Shown: in pieces, positions 10,631-18,490 of the stretch
Layout: each line of letters opens with the position of its first letter
Position numbering within the stretch: position 1 is the first letter of the stretch
NCBI GenBank assembly: GCA_021208685.1
Contig: JAJOJJ010000009.1
Span: 31,665 to 95,664 of the forward strand
Origin: Saccharospirillaceae bacterium
GTDB taxonomy: Bacteria > Pseudomonadota > Gammaproteobacteria > Pseudomonadales > Oceanobacteraceae
DNA length: 64,000 bases
Direction of reading: 5' to 3'
Made by a program: the position numbers and the translations under genes
Notes under the pieces: generated by a model
What the model saw: only the letters and a program-made list of their open reading frames with translations
Told to the model about the DNA's origin: nothing
The model's database searches: none

Positions 10631-12049
10631 TTAAAACTCACGCACATCAACAAAGTGGCCGGCGATGGCCGCCGCCGCCGCCATGGCCGGACTCACCAGG
10701 TGAGTACGGCCGCCATAGCCCTGACGCCCTTCAAAGTTACGGTTCGAGGTAGACGCACAATGCTCACCGTTGCCCAGTTTGTCGGCATTCATCGCCAGAC
10801 ACATGGAGCAACCCGGCTCACGCCACTCAAAACCGGCTTCGATGAAGATTTTGTCGAGGCCTTCCGCTTCGGCCTGTGCTTTCACCAGACCAGAACCCGG
10901 AACAACCAGAGCCTGCTTCACACTGCCCGCGACTTTACGGCCTCTGGCGACATCGGCTGCGGCACGCAAGTCTTCGATACGGGAGTTGGTGCAGGAACCG
11001 ATAAACACCCGGTCAAGTTGAATATCAGTAATTTTCTGACCCGGTGTCAGGCCCATGTACTGGTAAGCCCGTTCGAAACCGGAGCGCTGTACCTCATCGA
11101 CAGCATCATCCGGGGTCGGCACCGTACCGTCGATGGTCGTTACCATCTCCGGTGATGTCCCCCAGGTAACCTGGGGCTTAATGTCTTCTGCGCGGATTTC
11201 AACCACTTTGTCGAATACCGCATCGTCATCGGATACCAGATCTTTCCAGGCCGCCAGCGCCATTTCCCAGTGTTCGCCTTTCGGCGCATAAGGACGGCCT
11301 TTTACGTATTCCGCAGTGATGTCATCGAAGCCGACCATGCCTACACGGGCACCGGCTTCAATGGCCATATTGCACATGGTCATACGGGCTTCCATGCTCA
11401 GTGAGCGGATCGCAGAACCACCGAATTCCATCGCCGTGCCATTACCGCCAGCCGTACCGATGACACCAATGATGTGCAGCACAACGTCTTTACCGGTAAT
11501 ACCGGCGCCCAGCTCACCTTCCACTTTAATCAGCAGATTTTTCATTTTGCGCTGAATCAGACACTGGGTCGCGAGTACGTGCTCCACTTCAGAGGTGCCA
11601 ATGCCATGCGCCAGTGCGGCGAACGCACCGTGAGTCGCCGTATGGGAATCACCACAAACGACGGTCATGCCCGGCAGCGTTGCACCCTGCTCCGGGCCAA
11701 CCACATGCACGATCCCCTGACGTTTATCCTGCATTTTGAATTCGGTGATGCCGAACTCATCGCAGTTTTCGTCCAGTGTTTTCACCTGAATACGGGACAC
11801 CGGGTCCTGAATACCGGCAATACCGGATTCACGCTCAGCCGAGGTAGTCGGCACATTGTGATCCGGAGTCGCCAGGTTAGCATCCAGACGCCATGGCTTA
11901 CGCCCGGCAATACGCAAGCCTTCGAAAGCCTGTGGCGAGGTTACTTCGTGCAGCAACTGACGGTCGATATAGATTAATGCCGTGCCGTCATCACGTTCTT
12001 TAACAACGTGCTGCTCCCACAATTTGTCATACAGGGTTTTCCCAGCCAT
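10631..12049 (-). CDS. leuC: 3-isopropylmalate dehydratase large subunit
   Basis: LeuC carries the 4Fe-4S cluster of isopropylmalate isomerase. Cysteine ligands are seen in [16 protein letters not shown] and GCSMCLAMN near the C-terminus, and [13 protein letters not shown] is the family signature. The start chosen is the ATG at 12049, giving 472 residues beginning [16 protein letters not shown], with GAGAGGAC upstream. The frame could begin 18 bp earlier, but that adds only a non-conserved leader. It is the first gene of leuC-leuD-leuB-asd and is divergent from a LysR gene. Confidence 0.96.
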   Translation of the reverse strand: MAGKTLYDKLWEQHVVKERDDGTALIYIDRQLLHEVTSPQAFEGLRIAGRKPWRLDANLATPDHNVPTTSAERESGIAGIQDPVSRIQVKTLDENCDEFGITEFKMQDKRQGIVHVVGPEQGATLPGMTVVCGDSHTATHGAFAALAHGIGTSEVEHVLATQCLIQRKMKNLLIKVEGELGAGITGKDVVLHIIGVIGTAGGNGTAMEFGGSAIRSLSMEARMTMCNMAIEAGARVGMVGFDDITAEYVKGRPYAPKGEHWEMALAAWKDLVSDDDAVFDKVVEIRAEDIKPQVTWGTSPEMVTTIDGTVPTPDDAVDEVQRSGFERAYQYMGLTPGQKITDIQLDRVFIGSCTNSRIEDLRAAADVARGRKVAGSVKQALVVPGSGLVKAQAEAEGLDKIFIEAGFEWREPGCSMCLAMNADKLGNGEHCASTSNRNFEGRQGYGGRTHLVSPAMAAAAAIAGHFVDVREF

Positions 12050-12091
12050 CGGGATGTCCTCTCTCATCAGGGATGTTTTTGGTATTGCCTA

Positions 12092-12144
12092 AGGATACGC
12101 CTTCTGCTAAACAACTCAAATTCATATTATTTCTAGTTTGAATT
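12092..12144 (-). promoter_or_regulatory. Probable leuC promoter with adjacent LysR-type operator
   Basis: On the minus strand TTGAGT (12119-12114) and TATCCT (12097-12092) are spaced 16 bp, a plausible -35/-10 pair for leuC. Directly upstream is the inverted repeat AATTCA-N14-TGAATT (12119-12144), of the dyad type bound by LysR proteins, in the divergent region shared with the LysR gene. Regulation by that LysR protein is an inference from position. Confidence 0.5.
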
Positions 12145-12185
12145 CCCAAATGGAATTTACAGGCATAACAGCGCAGGCTAACTCT

Positions 12186-13082
12186 ATGGATACTCAGGCA
12201 CTGAAAGCATTTCTCGCCGTTGCAGAACAGCGTTCATTTTCACTCGCGGCGGAACAACTCCACCTGACTCAGTCAGCCGTGAGCAAACGCATTCAGCTGC
12301 TGGAGCAACAACTGGGCAACGCCTTGTTCGACCGCCACAACCGCACCATCAGCCTGACGGAGGCGGGACATGCCCTGCAGCCTAAAGCGCGGCAAATTCT
12401 GGATCTGGTGGCCGACACAGAGCAGCGGCTGATGAATCTCGGGGGCGAAGTGAGTGGTGTATTATCGCTGGCCACCAGCCACCACATCGGCCTGCACCGG
12501 CTGCCGCCAGTGTTACGGGAATTTGTCAGCCGTTATCCGGCGGCACAGCTGAATCTGAGCTTTATGGGCTCAGAACGCGCGTATCAGGCCGTCAGCCTGC
12601 GACAGGTCGAATTGGCCCTGACCACTCTTGAACCTGACAGCAGACAGACAACGGATGACACCGAGGTTTTATCGTTGTGGCAGGATGAGATGGTTTGCGT
12701 TTGCGCACCGGATCACCCTCTGGCCGCCATCCCGCAACTGAGCCTGCAGGATCTGGCTCAGGCACCGGCTATTCTGCCGGAACCGGACACCATCACATTC
12801 CAGCTGCTGGAGCGGGTATTCCGTCAGGCCGGGCTTAATCTGCATGCGCCCATGCCCACCAATTATCTTGAAACGATCAAAATGATGGTATCGGTCGGCA
12901 TGGGCTGGAGCCTGCTGCCGCACAGCATGCTCGACGAACAGTTAGTACGCCTGCCCTGGCCATCCACTCCGATCCGGCGTCAGCTTGGCTTAATTCATCT
13001 GCGCCACCGCACCTTAAGCAATGCAGCCCGGGCACTGATCGACATATTGTCGGCCCCGGGACAAAGCCAACCGGCCCATTAA
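12186..13082 (+). CDS. LysR-family transcriptional regulator divergent from leuC
   Basis: The 298-residue product starts MDTQALKAFLAVAEQRSFSL, a standard LysR winged-helix N-terminus with the recognition segment LTQSAVSKRIQLLEQQLG, and continues into a two-lobe effector domain. The start at 12186 was preferred to an upstream in-frame ATG at 12138, because LysR proteins begin a few residues before the helix-turn-helix. In P. aeruginosa a LysR gene occupies the same place beside leuC. A role in controlling leuCDB-asd in response to a leucine-pathway intermediate is likely but not shown. Confidence 0.9.
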   Translation: MDTQALKAFLAVAEQRSFSLAAEQLHLTQSAVSKRIQLLEQQLGNALFDRHNRTISLTEAGHALQPKARQILDLVADTEQRLMNLGGEVSGVLSLATSHHIGLHRLPPVLREFVSRYPAAQLNLSFMGSERAYQAVSLRQVELALTTLEPDSRQTTDDTEVLSLWQDEMVCVCAPDHPLAAIPQLSLQDLAQAPAILPEPDTITFQLLERVFRQAGLNLHAPMPTNYLETIKMMVSVGMGWSLLPHSMLDEQLVRLPWPSTPIRRQLGLIHLRHRTLSNAARALIDILSAPGQSQPAH

Positions 13083-13177
13083 ATGCAAAACAATATGACC
13101 CAAAACAAGACCGTACGATGCGTGACGCGCTAGGGTTAAGCCATTCCGATGCCGGATATCTTTTTAAGGAGAAAGCC

Positions 13178-14101
13178 ATGCTGGATATCAATCATATTCT
13201 GGTCGTACTGGACAGCGAACATCCGGAGCAAATTGCGCTTGATCGCGCGCTGTGGCTGGCACGCTCCGTGGAAGCAGACCTGACGTTACTGACCAGTACT
13301 TACGAAGCTTACTGTGAGGCTAACTCCTCACTCGATGCGGAAACCCGCGCCAAAGTCAAACAGGCGCTGATGGATAAATCGGAGCGCTGGCTCAACAGCT
13401 TCGTGCCAGAGGGTGAAAACCGCATCGCAATCCATACCGAAGTGCACTGGCATAAGCATCTGCACGATGCTGTCATTGAATCGATGCGTCATAAAGATTT
13501 TGATCTGGTGATTAAAGGCACCAGACCGCACAGCCTTCTTGACCGCATATTCCCCCATACCGACTGGAACCTGCTGCGCCACTGCCCGGCTCCGGTGATG
13601 CTGGTAAAATCCGCCAGACCATGGACACACAACCGGGTACTGGCGTCGGTAGACGCTACCTCCGGCGACTCCGGCCATCAGATTATCAACGATAATATCC
13701 TGTCGTTTGCCGAGCATTTATCGGATCACTTTGAAACAGACCTGCACCTGGCCAATTCCTATCCGCTGGTCGCGGTAGCCTTCGCCATGGTTCCTGAAGT
13801 GACCGCACCGGATGACATCCAGAAGTACATCACCGAACAGCATGAAGAAGCCTGTGCAGCGCTGGCACGCAAATACAACATCCAGCCCGACCATGTGCAT
13901 GTTGGCGAAGGTGATGCCGACATCGTTATTGCTGGAATCGCCAAAGAGATTGATGCCGACGTGGTGGTCGTTGGAACGGTAGGCCGCGAAGGAATTGCCG
14001 GAGTGTTAATCGGCAATACCGCCGAAATGTTGGTTGACAAGGTGGCTTGTGACGTAATTGTCATAAAACCATCGGATGGTGTTAAGCCCGACGCTGATTA
14101 G
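13178..14101 (+). CDS. Tandem universal stress protein (UspE-like)
   Basis: The 307-residue product contains two Usp domains, residues about 3-145 and 155-300. The first begins ILVVLDSEHPEQIALDRAL. The second ends in the nucleotide-binding pattern VVVVGTVGREGIAGVLIGNTA followed by VIVIKP, matching the G-2X-G-9X-G-S/T ATP-binding consensus. Double-domain architecture and length fit UspE. The ATG at 13178 has AAGGAGAAA upstream. It lies 10 bp before the Pta-like gene, probably in the same transcript, which links the pair to stress or redox physiology. Confidence 0.9.
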   Translation: MLDINHILVVLDSEHPEQIALDRALWLARSVEADLTLLTSTYEAYCEANSSLDAETRAKVKQALMDKSERWLNSFVPEGENRIAIHTEVHWHKHLHDAVIESMRHKDFDLVIKGTRPHSLLDRIFPHTDWNLLRHCPAPVMLVKSARPWTHNRVLASVDATSGDSGHQIINDNILSFAEHLSDHFETDLHLANSYPLVAVAFAMVPEVTAPDDIQKYITEQHEEACAALARKYNIQPDHVHVGEGDADIVIAGIAKEIDADVVVVGTVGREGIAGVLIGNTAEMLVDKVACDVIVIKPSDGVKPDAD

Positions 14102-14111
14102 GAAGCACAAC

Positions 14112-15065
14112 ATGACTGTCGATTTGATCAGGGAAGAAATTGTCACGGCCACTGCCAGCCACCCGCATATGCGCCGTTTATTTGAACGATCGCTTCTGCG
14201 GCCGGCTCTGCCGACCGCCGTTATTCACCCGGTAACCGAGGACTCGTTAAAAGGAGCGCTCGCCGCACACCGCCTTGGAATGATGCACGCCATTCTGGTC
14301 GGGCCGGAATACAAAATACGCGAATGCGCCTTAAAAAATGCTATCGACCTGTCTGACATCGATATCCGTGACACGGAACACAGTCACGAAGCCGCCGAAG
14401 TAGGCGTCAGCCTCGTGCGCACTGGTGAAGTCCGGGCCTTAATGAAAGGCAGCCTTTCAACCGACGAGCTGTTAGGTGCGGTATTGAATAAAACCAATGG
14501 CATCCGTACTGAGCGCCGTATCAGCCATGTCTATTATCTGGATGTGCCGTCATACCCCAAGGCGCTGTTTATGAGCGATGCAGCCATTAACATCCATCCC
14601 GATCTTCGGGCCAAAAAAGACATTGTGTGCAACGCCATACAACTGGCCCAGGCCATGGGGGTCAGCTTACCCAAAGTCGCCATTTTAAGTGCGGTCGAAA
14701 AAATCAATCCGGAAATACCCAGCACGATTGACGCTGCCGCTTTATGTAAAATGGCGGACCGTAAACAGATTACCGGCGGTTTATTAGACGGACCACTGGC
14801 TTTTGATAATGCCATTAATCTGGAAGCGGCCAACAGCAAAGGCATTGAATCTCCGGTTGCCGGTGACGCCGACATTCTCATTGCTCCCGATCTGGAATCC
14901 GGCAATATTCTGGCAAAACAACTGATTTATTTAGGCGGAGCCCAGGCGGCCGGGATTTTAATGGGCGCGCGGGTTCCGATTATGCTGACCAGCCGTGCCG
15001 AGAAAATGGCTGGCCGCTTATTATCCTGCGCGCTTGCCCAGGCTGCAGCACTGCCATTGGTTTAG
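14112..15065 (+). CDS. Phosphate acetyl/butyryltransferase-family protein
   Basis: The 317-residue product belongs to the Pta/Ptb family that transfers acyl groups between CoA and phosphate. Family features include LVGPEYKIRECAL, ALMKGSLSTDELLGAVLN, LFMSDAAINIHPDLRAKKDI, GLLDGPLAFDNAIN, ADILIAPDLESGNILAKQL and a terminal helix. It lacks the enoyl-CoA hydratase domain of the bifunctional relatives. No acetate or butyrate kinase is adjacent. The physiological acyl group cannot be read from sequence. The start at 14112 has GGAAG upstream and is preferred to 14076, which overlaps the Usp gene. Confidence 0.88.
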   Translation: MTVDLIREEIVTATASHPHMRRLFERSLLRPALPTAVIHPVTEDSLKGALAAHRLGMMHAILVGPEYKIRECALKNAIDLSDIDIRDTEHSHEAAEVGVSLVRTGEVRALMKGSLSTDELLGAVLNKTNGIRTERRISHVYYLDVPSYPKALFMSDAAINIHPDLRAKKDIVCNAIQLAQAMGVSLPKVAILSAVEKINPEIPSTIDAAALCKMADRKQITGGLLDGPLAFDNAINLEAANSKGIESPVAGDADILIAPDLESGNILAKQLIYLGGAQAAGILMGARVPIMLTSRAEKMAGRLLSCALAQAAALPLV

Positions 15066-15098
15066 CTATACTGTGGGCAACTCAACCGACTGTATTCC

Positions 15099-15560
15099 AT
15101 GAAAACACTTTTGATTATTACCCACACACCGTCCCCCAACACCCAGCGATTATTACAGGCCTGTGAAGCTGGCTTTAAAGCCGCAGCAACAGACAACAGT
15201 CAATTCATTGTACGTTCGGCCTTTGAGGCAGATACCGGCGATACCATTCAGGCCGATGCCATTATTTTAATCACGCCGGAAAACCTCGGTTATATGAGTG
15301 GCGCATTAAAAGACTATTTCGACCGGATATATTATCCCTGTCTGGAACAGACCCAGGGAAAACCCTGCACCGCGATTATTCGTGCCGGTCATGACGGTAC
15401 AGGAACACAACGGGCATTAGAAACCATTACCACCGGCTTGCGCTGGCGCTGGGTTCAGGAACCTCTGATTCTGCGTGGCGAATGGCAGGAACATTTCCTG
15501 CAACACTGCGAACAGTTGTGCGCAGCCATGGCAGCAGGCATGGACAGCGGCATTATCTGA
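15099..15560 (+). CDS. Flavodoxin-like / NAD(P)H-dependent reductase family protein
   Basis: This is a 153-residue single-domain protein. The N-terminus [18 protein letters not shown] fits a flavodoxin phosphate loop, and [27 protein letters not shown] is typical of the FMN-binding loop of the NADPH-dependent FMN reductase family. It probably acts in cytoplasmic redox reactions, but the substrate is unknown. It follows the Pta-like gene by 33 bp and is followed 10 bp later by a MITE-like repeat. Confidence 0.8.
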   Translation: MKTLLIITHTPSPNTQRLLQACEAGFKAAATDNSQFIVRSAFEADTGDTIQADAIILITPENLGYMSGALKDYFDRIYYPCLEQTQGKPCTAIIRAGHDGTGTQRALETITTGLRWRWVQEPLILRGEWQEHFLQHCEQLCAAMAAGMDSGII

Positions 15561-15570
15561 ATAATCGGTA

Positions 15571-15841
15571 TTAAGGCACCTCTGAATAATTCTGCACAAC
15601 TTCGCGTGAGTGCTGCAGAGCGCTTTTGACAAGGCGTCGATTGAAGTGAATGGCGAGTCCTTTATGAAATCGACAACACCGTCAAAACGCTCTGCAGCCC
15701 ACGCCCTTCGGGGCTTGCTGAAAACGTCCAGCTCGGTGTTGCCACGTTTTGGCGTAACCCGCTATGCCTTCAACGTGGCGCCTTGATCTGAACGTTTTCA
15801 GTAAGCCGAAGCGGGCACTGAATTATTCAGAGGTGCCTTAA
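15571..15841. mobile_element. MITE-like element with perfect 22-bp terminal inverted repeats
   Basis: The ends, 15571-15592 (TTAAGGCACCTCTGAATAATTC) and 15820-15841, are perfect reverse complements and include flanking TTAA at both sides. The interior has two compound hairpins. In one, 15613-15630 pairs with 15681-15697, with GTCGATT/AATCGAC nested inside. In the other, 15712-15727 pairs with 15792-15807. No transposase frame exists inside. The 18-bp core GGCACCTCTGAATAATTC resembles the ends of IS5/IS903-type elements in layout. The right end overlaps the stop codon of the GGDEF-EAL gene. Confidence 0.75.
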
Positions 15842-18126
15842 CGCTGCGCTATTGCCTGCGGCTGTTCAAGATGGTTTTCCATAAAGCGAATAAAGTCTTC
15901 CGCCGGCATGGGTCTGGCAATATAAAACCCCTGCAATGTATCGCAATGCTGCTCCAGTAGAATCTGCCACTGATTCGCCGTTTCAACCCCTTCAGCGACC
16001 ACTTCAAGGTGCAGTCGTTTGCCCATCGCGATCACCGCACTGGTCAACGCCCGATCATGTAAATCGGTAGCAATCTGATCAACAAATGAACGGTCTATTT
16101 TAATTTCTGTGACCGGTAATTTATGGATATAAGACAGCGACGAATAGCCGGTGCCAAAATCATCCACCGAAACACCAACCCCCAGCTCCCGCAGTTGTGA
16201 CACTTGCTGAGCCGCCCGTTCAAAGTCATTAAGAACAGCGGTTTCGGTTATTTCCAGCACTAATTGTTGTGGTGCCAGATCATAGCGCCGGATTAATTCA
16301 GTAACCTCGGCGATCATCGCAGGATCCAGCAAATGGGCCGGTGATAAATTAATGGATATACGTAACGGGCGGGAAAATTGCCGGGATATATCATGAATAA
16401 ATGCGCAGGCCTCAGCCATAACAAACCGGTCAATCTGGCGTACCGCACCTATTGCTTCGGCAACCGGAATAAATTCCGCCGGACTCACATCACCCAGCGC
16501 GTTATTTTTCCAGCGAACCAACGCCTCCGCACCGATCAGCGCACCACTGCGGCAATCAACCTGAGGCTGATAATACACCTGCATTTCATTGCGCTGCCAA
16601 CAACCATCCAGCTGACGCTCCAGTTCTTTACTGCGCAGACTGAGCGCAGCAATATCGTCAGAATAGTGAACGATGCAATTACGACCATCGCCTTTCGCCT
16701 GATACAATGCAGCATTGGCTTTACCCAAAAGATCATTAGGATCAATCGCATCACGGGGAAAATTCGCCACACCAATACTGGCTGAAACCGAAATAACCCG
16801 GTTATGAATTTCAAATTCTTCTTCCAGTGCAGCTTTAACCGCCTGGGTCAGAACATCCCGGCCACGGAAACTCAGCTCATTACGGAATACAACCAGAAAT
16901 TCATCACCCCCCTGCCGTGCCAGCCAATCCCCTGGAGATAAAATACCCTGTAAACGCTGAGGAACCAGCTTTAATAATGCATCGCCGATGGCATGCCCGT
17001 GCTGGTCATTAATCCGATTAAAATAATCGAGGTCGATAATCAAAAGAGAAAATGCGACCTCCGGGTCATCCGCCATACTCTCCTTCATCAAATAAAGCAG
17101 ATGGGCACGATTGAGCAATCCGGTCAGTGGATCATGATGTGCCTGATACAGGAGATTGTGCTGATAGATCTTTTGCTGGCGAAGCACAATGCGGTGTACA
17201 CCGATACTGCCTGCCAGTAAGGCAAAAAATGCAAGCAAAGCCGGTTCAACACGCTCGCGCCAGGCAAGCCATAATGAGGACTGCGGTCGCACGACCAAAT
17301 TGAAAAGATCATCACCAATACGCGAAAAGTGCACCCGATAGGTTGTACGGCTGCGACCTTCGCTCCAGTCACTGACCAGCCAGCCCTCATCCTCACCGGA
17401 TGCAGTGACCTGCTGCATAAGATCCATCATAAACTGTCGGCCCGACTGACTGTCGTAAGCATTAAAGACCGGCACGGCATAACGCGGAACCCCATCAGAG
17501 CTGACCACGACCACGGATGTATCATGCCCGAGATCAACGCCATCCCAACGGGCAAGACGATCCTGCAAGCGCACAAGCCCAGTTAATACCCCTGCAACGT
17601 CGTCGCCGTAAGGACTGCGGAAGGCGTAAAACAGTGGCAGCATCCACTCGCGGGTGCTGTTTTGCCAGAGTGGCGGCCCGGTAACTACATCGTCTGAATT
17701 CAGAGCGCGACTGAAAAGACGGGACGACTGTTGTTGCAGATTAGGCAGCGTCACTGGGTTGTATGCAGAATCATAACGATTGCTGTACAAAATCATCGTC
17801 CCATCCGTACGGGCAAGCCCAAGACTGACAATACCCGGGGTAAAAAAGGCTACTTTCTCTAAAATATCCCGCCCGGCTTCGGGATCATCCAGTGCATTCA
17901 GCGCTGACAGTTGTTGTCCTAATAAACTGAACGATTCTCGGCGGGAAATCATGACCGAGCGGGCATTCTGTAAGGCAACACGATTAATGTGAGCAATTTC
18001 ATTGTCAAACACACTGCGACTGACCAGCCAGCTCTGTACTGAGAAGGTCAGCAACAACAGCGTCAGAACAACAATCGCAAGCGGTAAAACCCAACCCGAG
18101 GCACGGGTATTTAAGATGTTCAGCAA
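15838..18126 (-). CDS. Membrane-bound GGDEF-EAL cyclic-di-GMP enzyme
   Basis: The 762-residue protein has a membrane segment at about 12-34, a periplasmic sensor region to about 300, a second membrane segment at about 303-322, then a GGDEF domain (RQGGDEF intact near 407) and an EAL domain (GAEALVRW near 532, with NLSP, DDFGTGYSSL and EVVAEGVET). Both catalytic motifs look intact, so it could make and degrade cyclic-di-GMP. The start is TTG at 18126, supported by a strong GAGGGGGGG just upstream; no better ATG exists. The stop codon lies in the terminal repeat of the adjacent MITE-like element, so the last residues may have been altered by its insertion. Confidence 0.9.
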   Translation of the reverse strand: MLNILNTRASGWVLPLAIVVLTLLLLTFSVQSWLVSRSVFDNEIAHINRVALQNARSVMISRRESFSLLGQQLSALNALDDPEAGRDILEKVAFFTPGIVSLGLARTDGTMILYSNRYDSAYNPVTLPNLQQQSSRLFSRALNSDDVVTGPPLWQNSTREWMLPLFYAFRSPYGDDVAGVLTGLVRLQDRLARWDGVDLGHDTSVVVVSSDGVPRYAVPVFNAYDSQSGRQFMMDLMQQVTASGEDEGWLVSDWSEGRSRTTYRVHFSRIGDDLFNLVVRPQSSLWLAWRERVEPALLAFFALLAGSIGVHRIVLRQQKIYQHNLLYQAHHDPLTGLLNRAHLLYLMKESMADDPEVAFSLLIIDLDYFNRINDQHGHAIGDALLKLVPQRLQGILSPGDWLARQGGDEFLVVFRNELSFRGRDVLTQAVKAALEEEFEIHNRVISVSASIGVANFPRDAIDPNDLLGKANAALYQAKGDGRNCIVHYSDDIAALSLRSKELERQLDGCWQRNEMQVYYQPQVDCRSGALIGAEALVRWKNNALGDVSPAEFIPVAEAIGAVRQIDRFVMAEACAFIHDISRQFSRPLRISINLSPAHLLDPAMIAEVTELIRRYDLAPQQLVLEITETAVLNDFERAAQQVSQLRELGVGVSVDDFGTGYSSLSYIHKLPVTEIKIDRSFVDQIATDLHDRALTSAVIAMGKRLHLEVVAEGVETANQWQILLEQHCDTLQGFYIARPMPAEDFIRFMENHLEQPQAIAQR

Positions 18127-18158
18127 ACGTACCCCCCCTCAAGAACAAGGATTGATTG

Positions 18159-18189
18159 AGGCAGCGCTGAAGAATTCAGAGGCGCCTTA
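18159..18189. repeat. Collapsed relic of the MITE-like element (two overlapping terminal repeats)
   Basis: Bases 18159-18177 (AGGCAGCGCTGAAGAATTC) match 16 of 19 positions of the left terminal repeat of the element at 15571. Bases 18174-18189 (ATTCAGAGGCGCCTTA) match 15 of 16 of its right terminal repeat. The two ends share the central GAATTC, so the whole interior is missing. It lies about 30 bp upstream of the GGDEF-EAL start. Confidence 0.5.
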
Positions 18190-18490
18190 TTGACAGGATT
18201 CCCATATAAGCCGAAAGACTAGCAGGTGATGTTACAACTCGACACAATTAAATGGTAACGATTAGCAACATTTATACCCTGCTCTGTAGCGCTCCGTAAT
18301 CTCGCGCATATTTCCGGAAACAGGTCGTGCTGAATTGCCGTAAGCCGTTAACGATAGTGAGGACGATCCGCGCTGACACCGGGGAAACAGGCAAAAAAAA
18401 CCGGGCTGGAATCCGCCCGGTAAACACCATAAAAATCAGAGAGAGCACACTGGCTTCAGCCTGCTCACTCTGTGACTGATCGACCTCGCA
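18190..18490. other. Intergenic region between GGDEF-EAL gene and prpE
   Basis: Apart from the collapsed repeat at its left side and the prpE terminator at 18393-18421, I see no gene here. A short imperfect hairpin lies around 18443-18475. The promoter of the GGDEF-EAL gene presumably lies in this stretch, but no clear -35/-10 pair stands out. Confidence 0.4.
18393..18421 (-). terminator. Rho-independent terminator after prpE
   Basis: Read on the minus strand, ACCGGGC and GCCCGGT pair around an 8-base loop and are followed by a run of eight T. It lies about 70 bp past the stop of the acyl-CoA synthetase gene. Confidence 0.85.
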
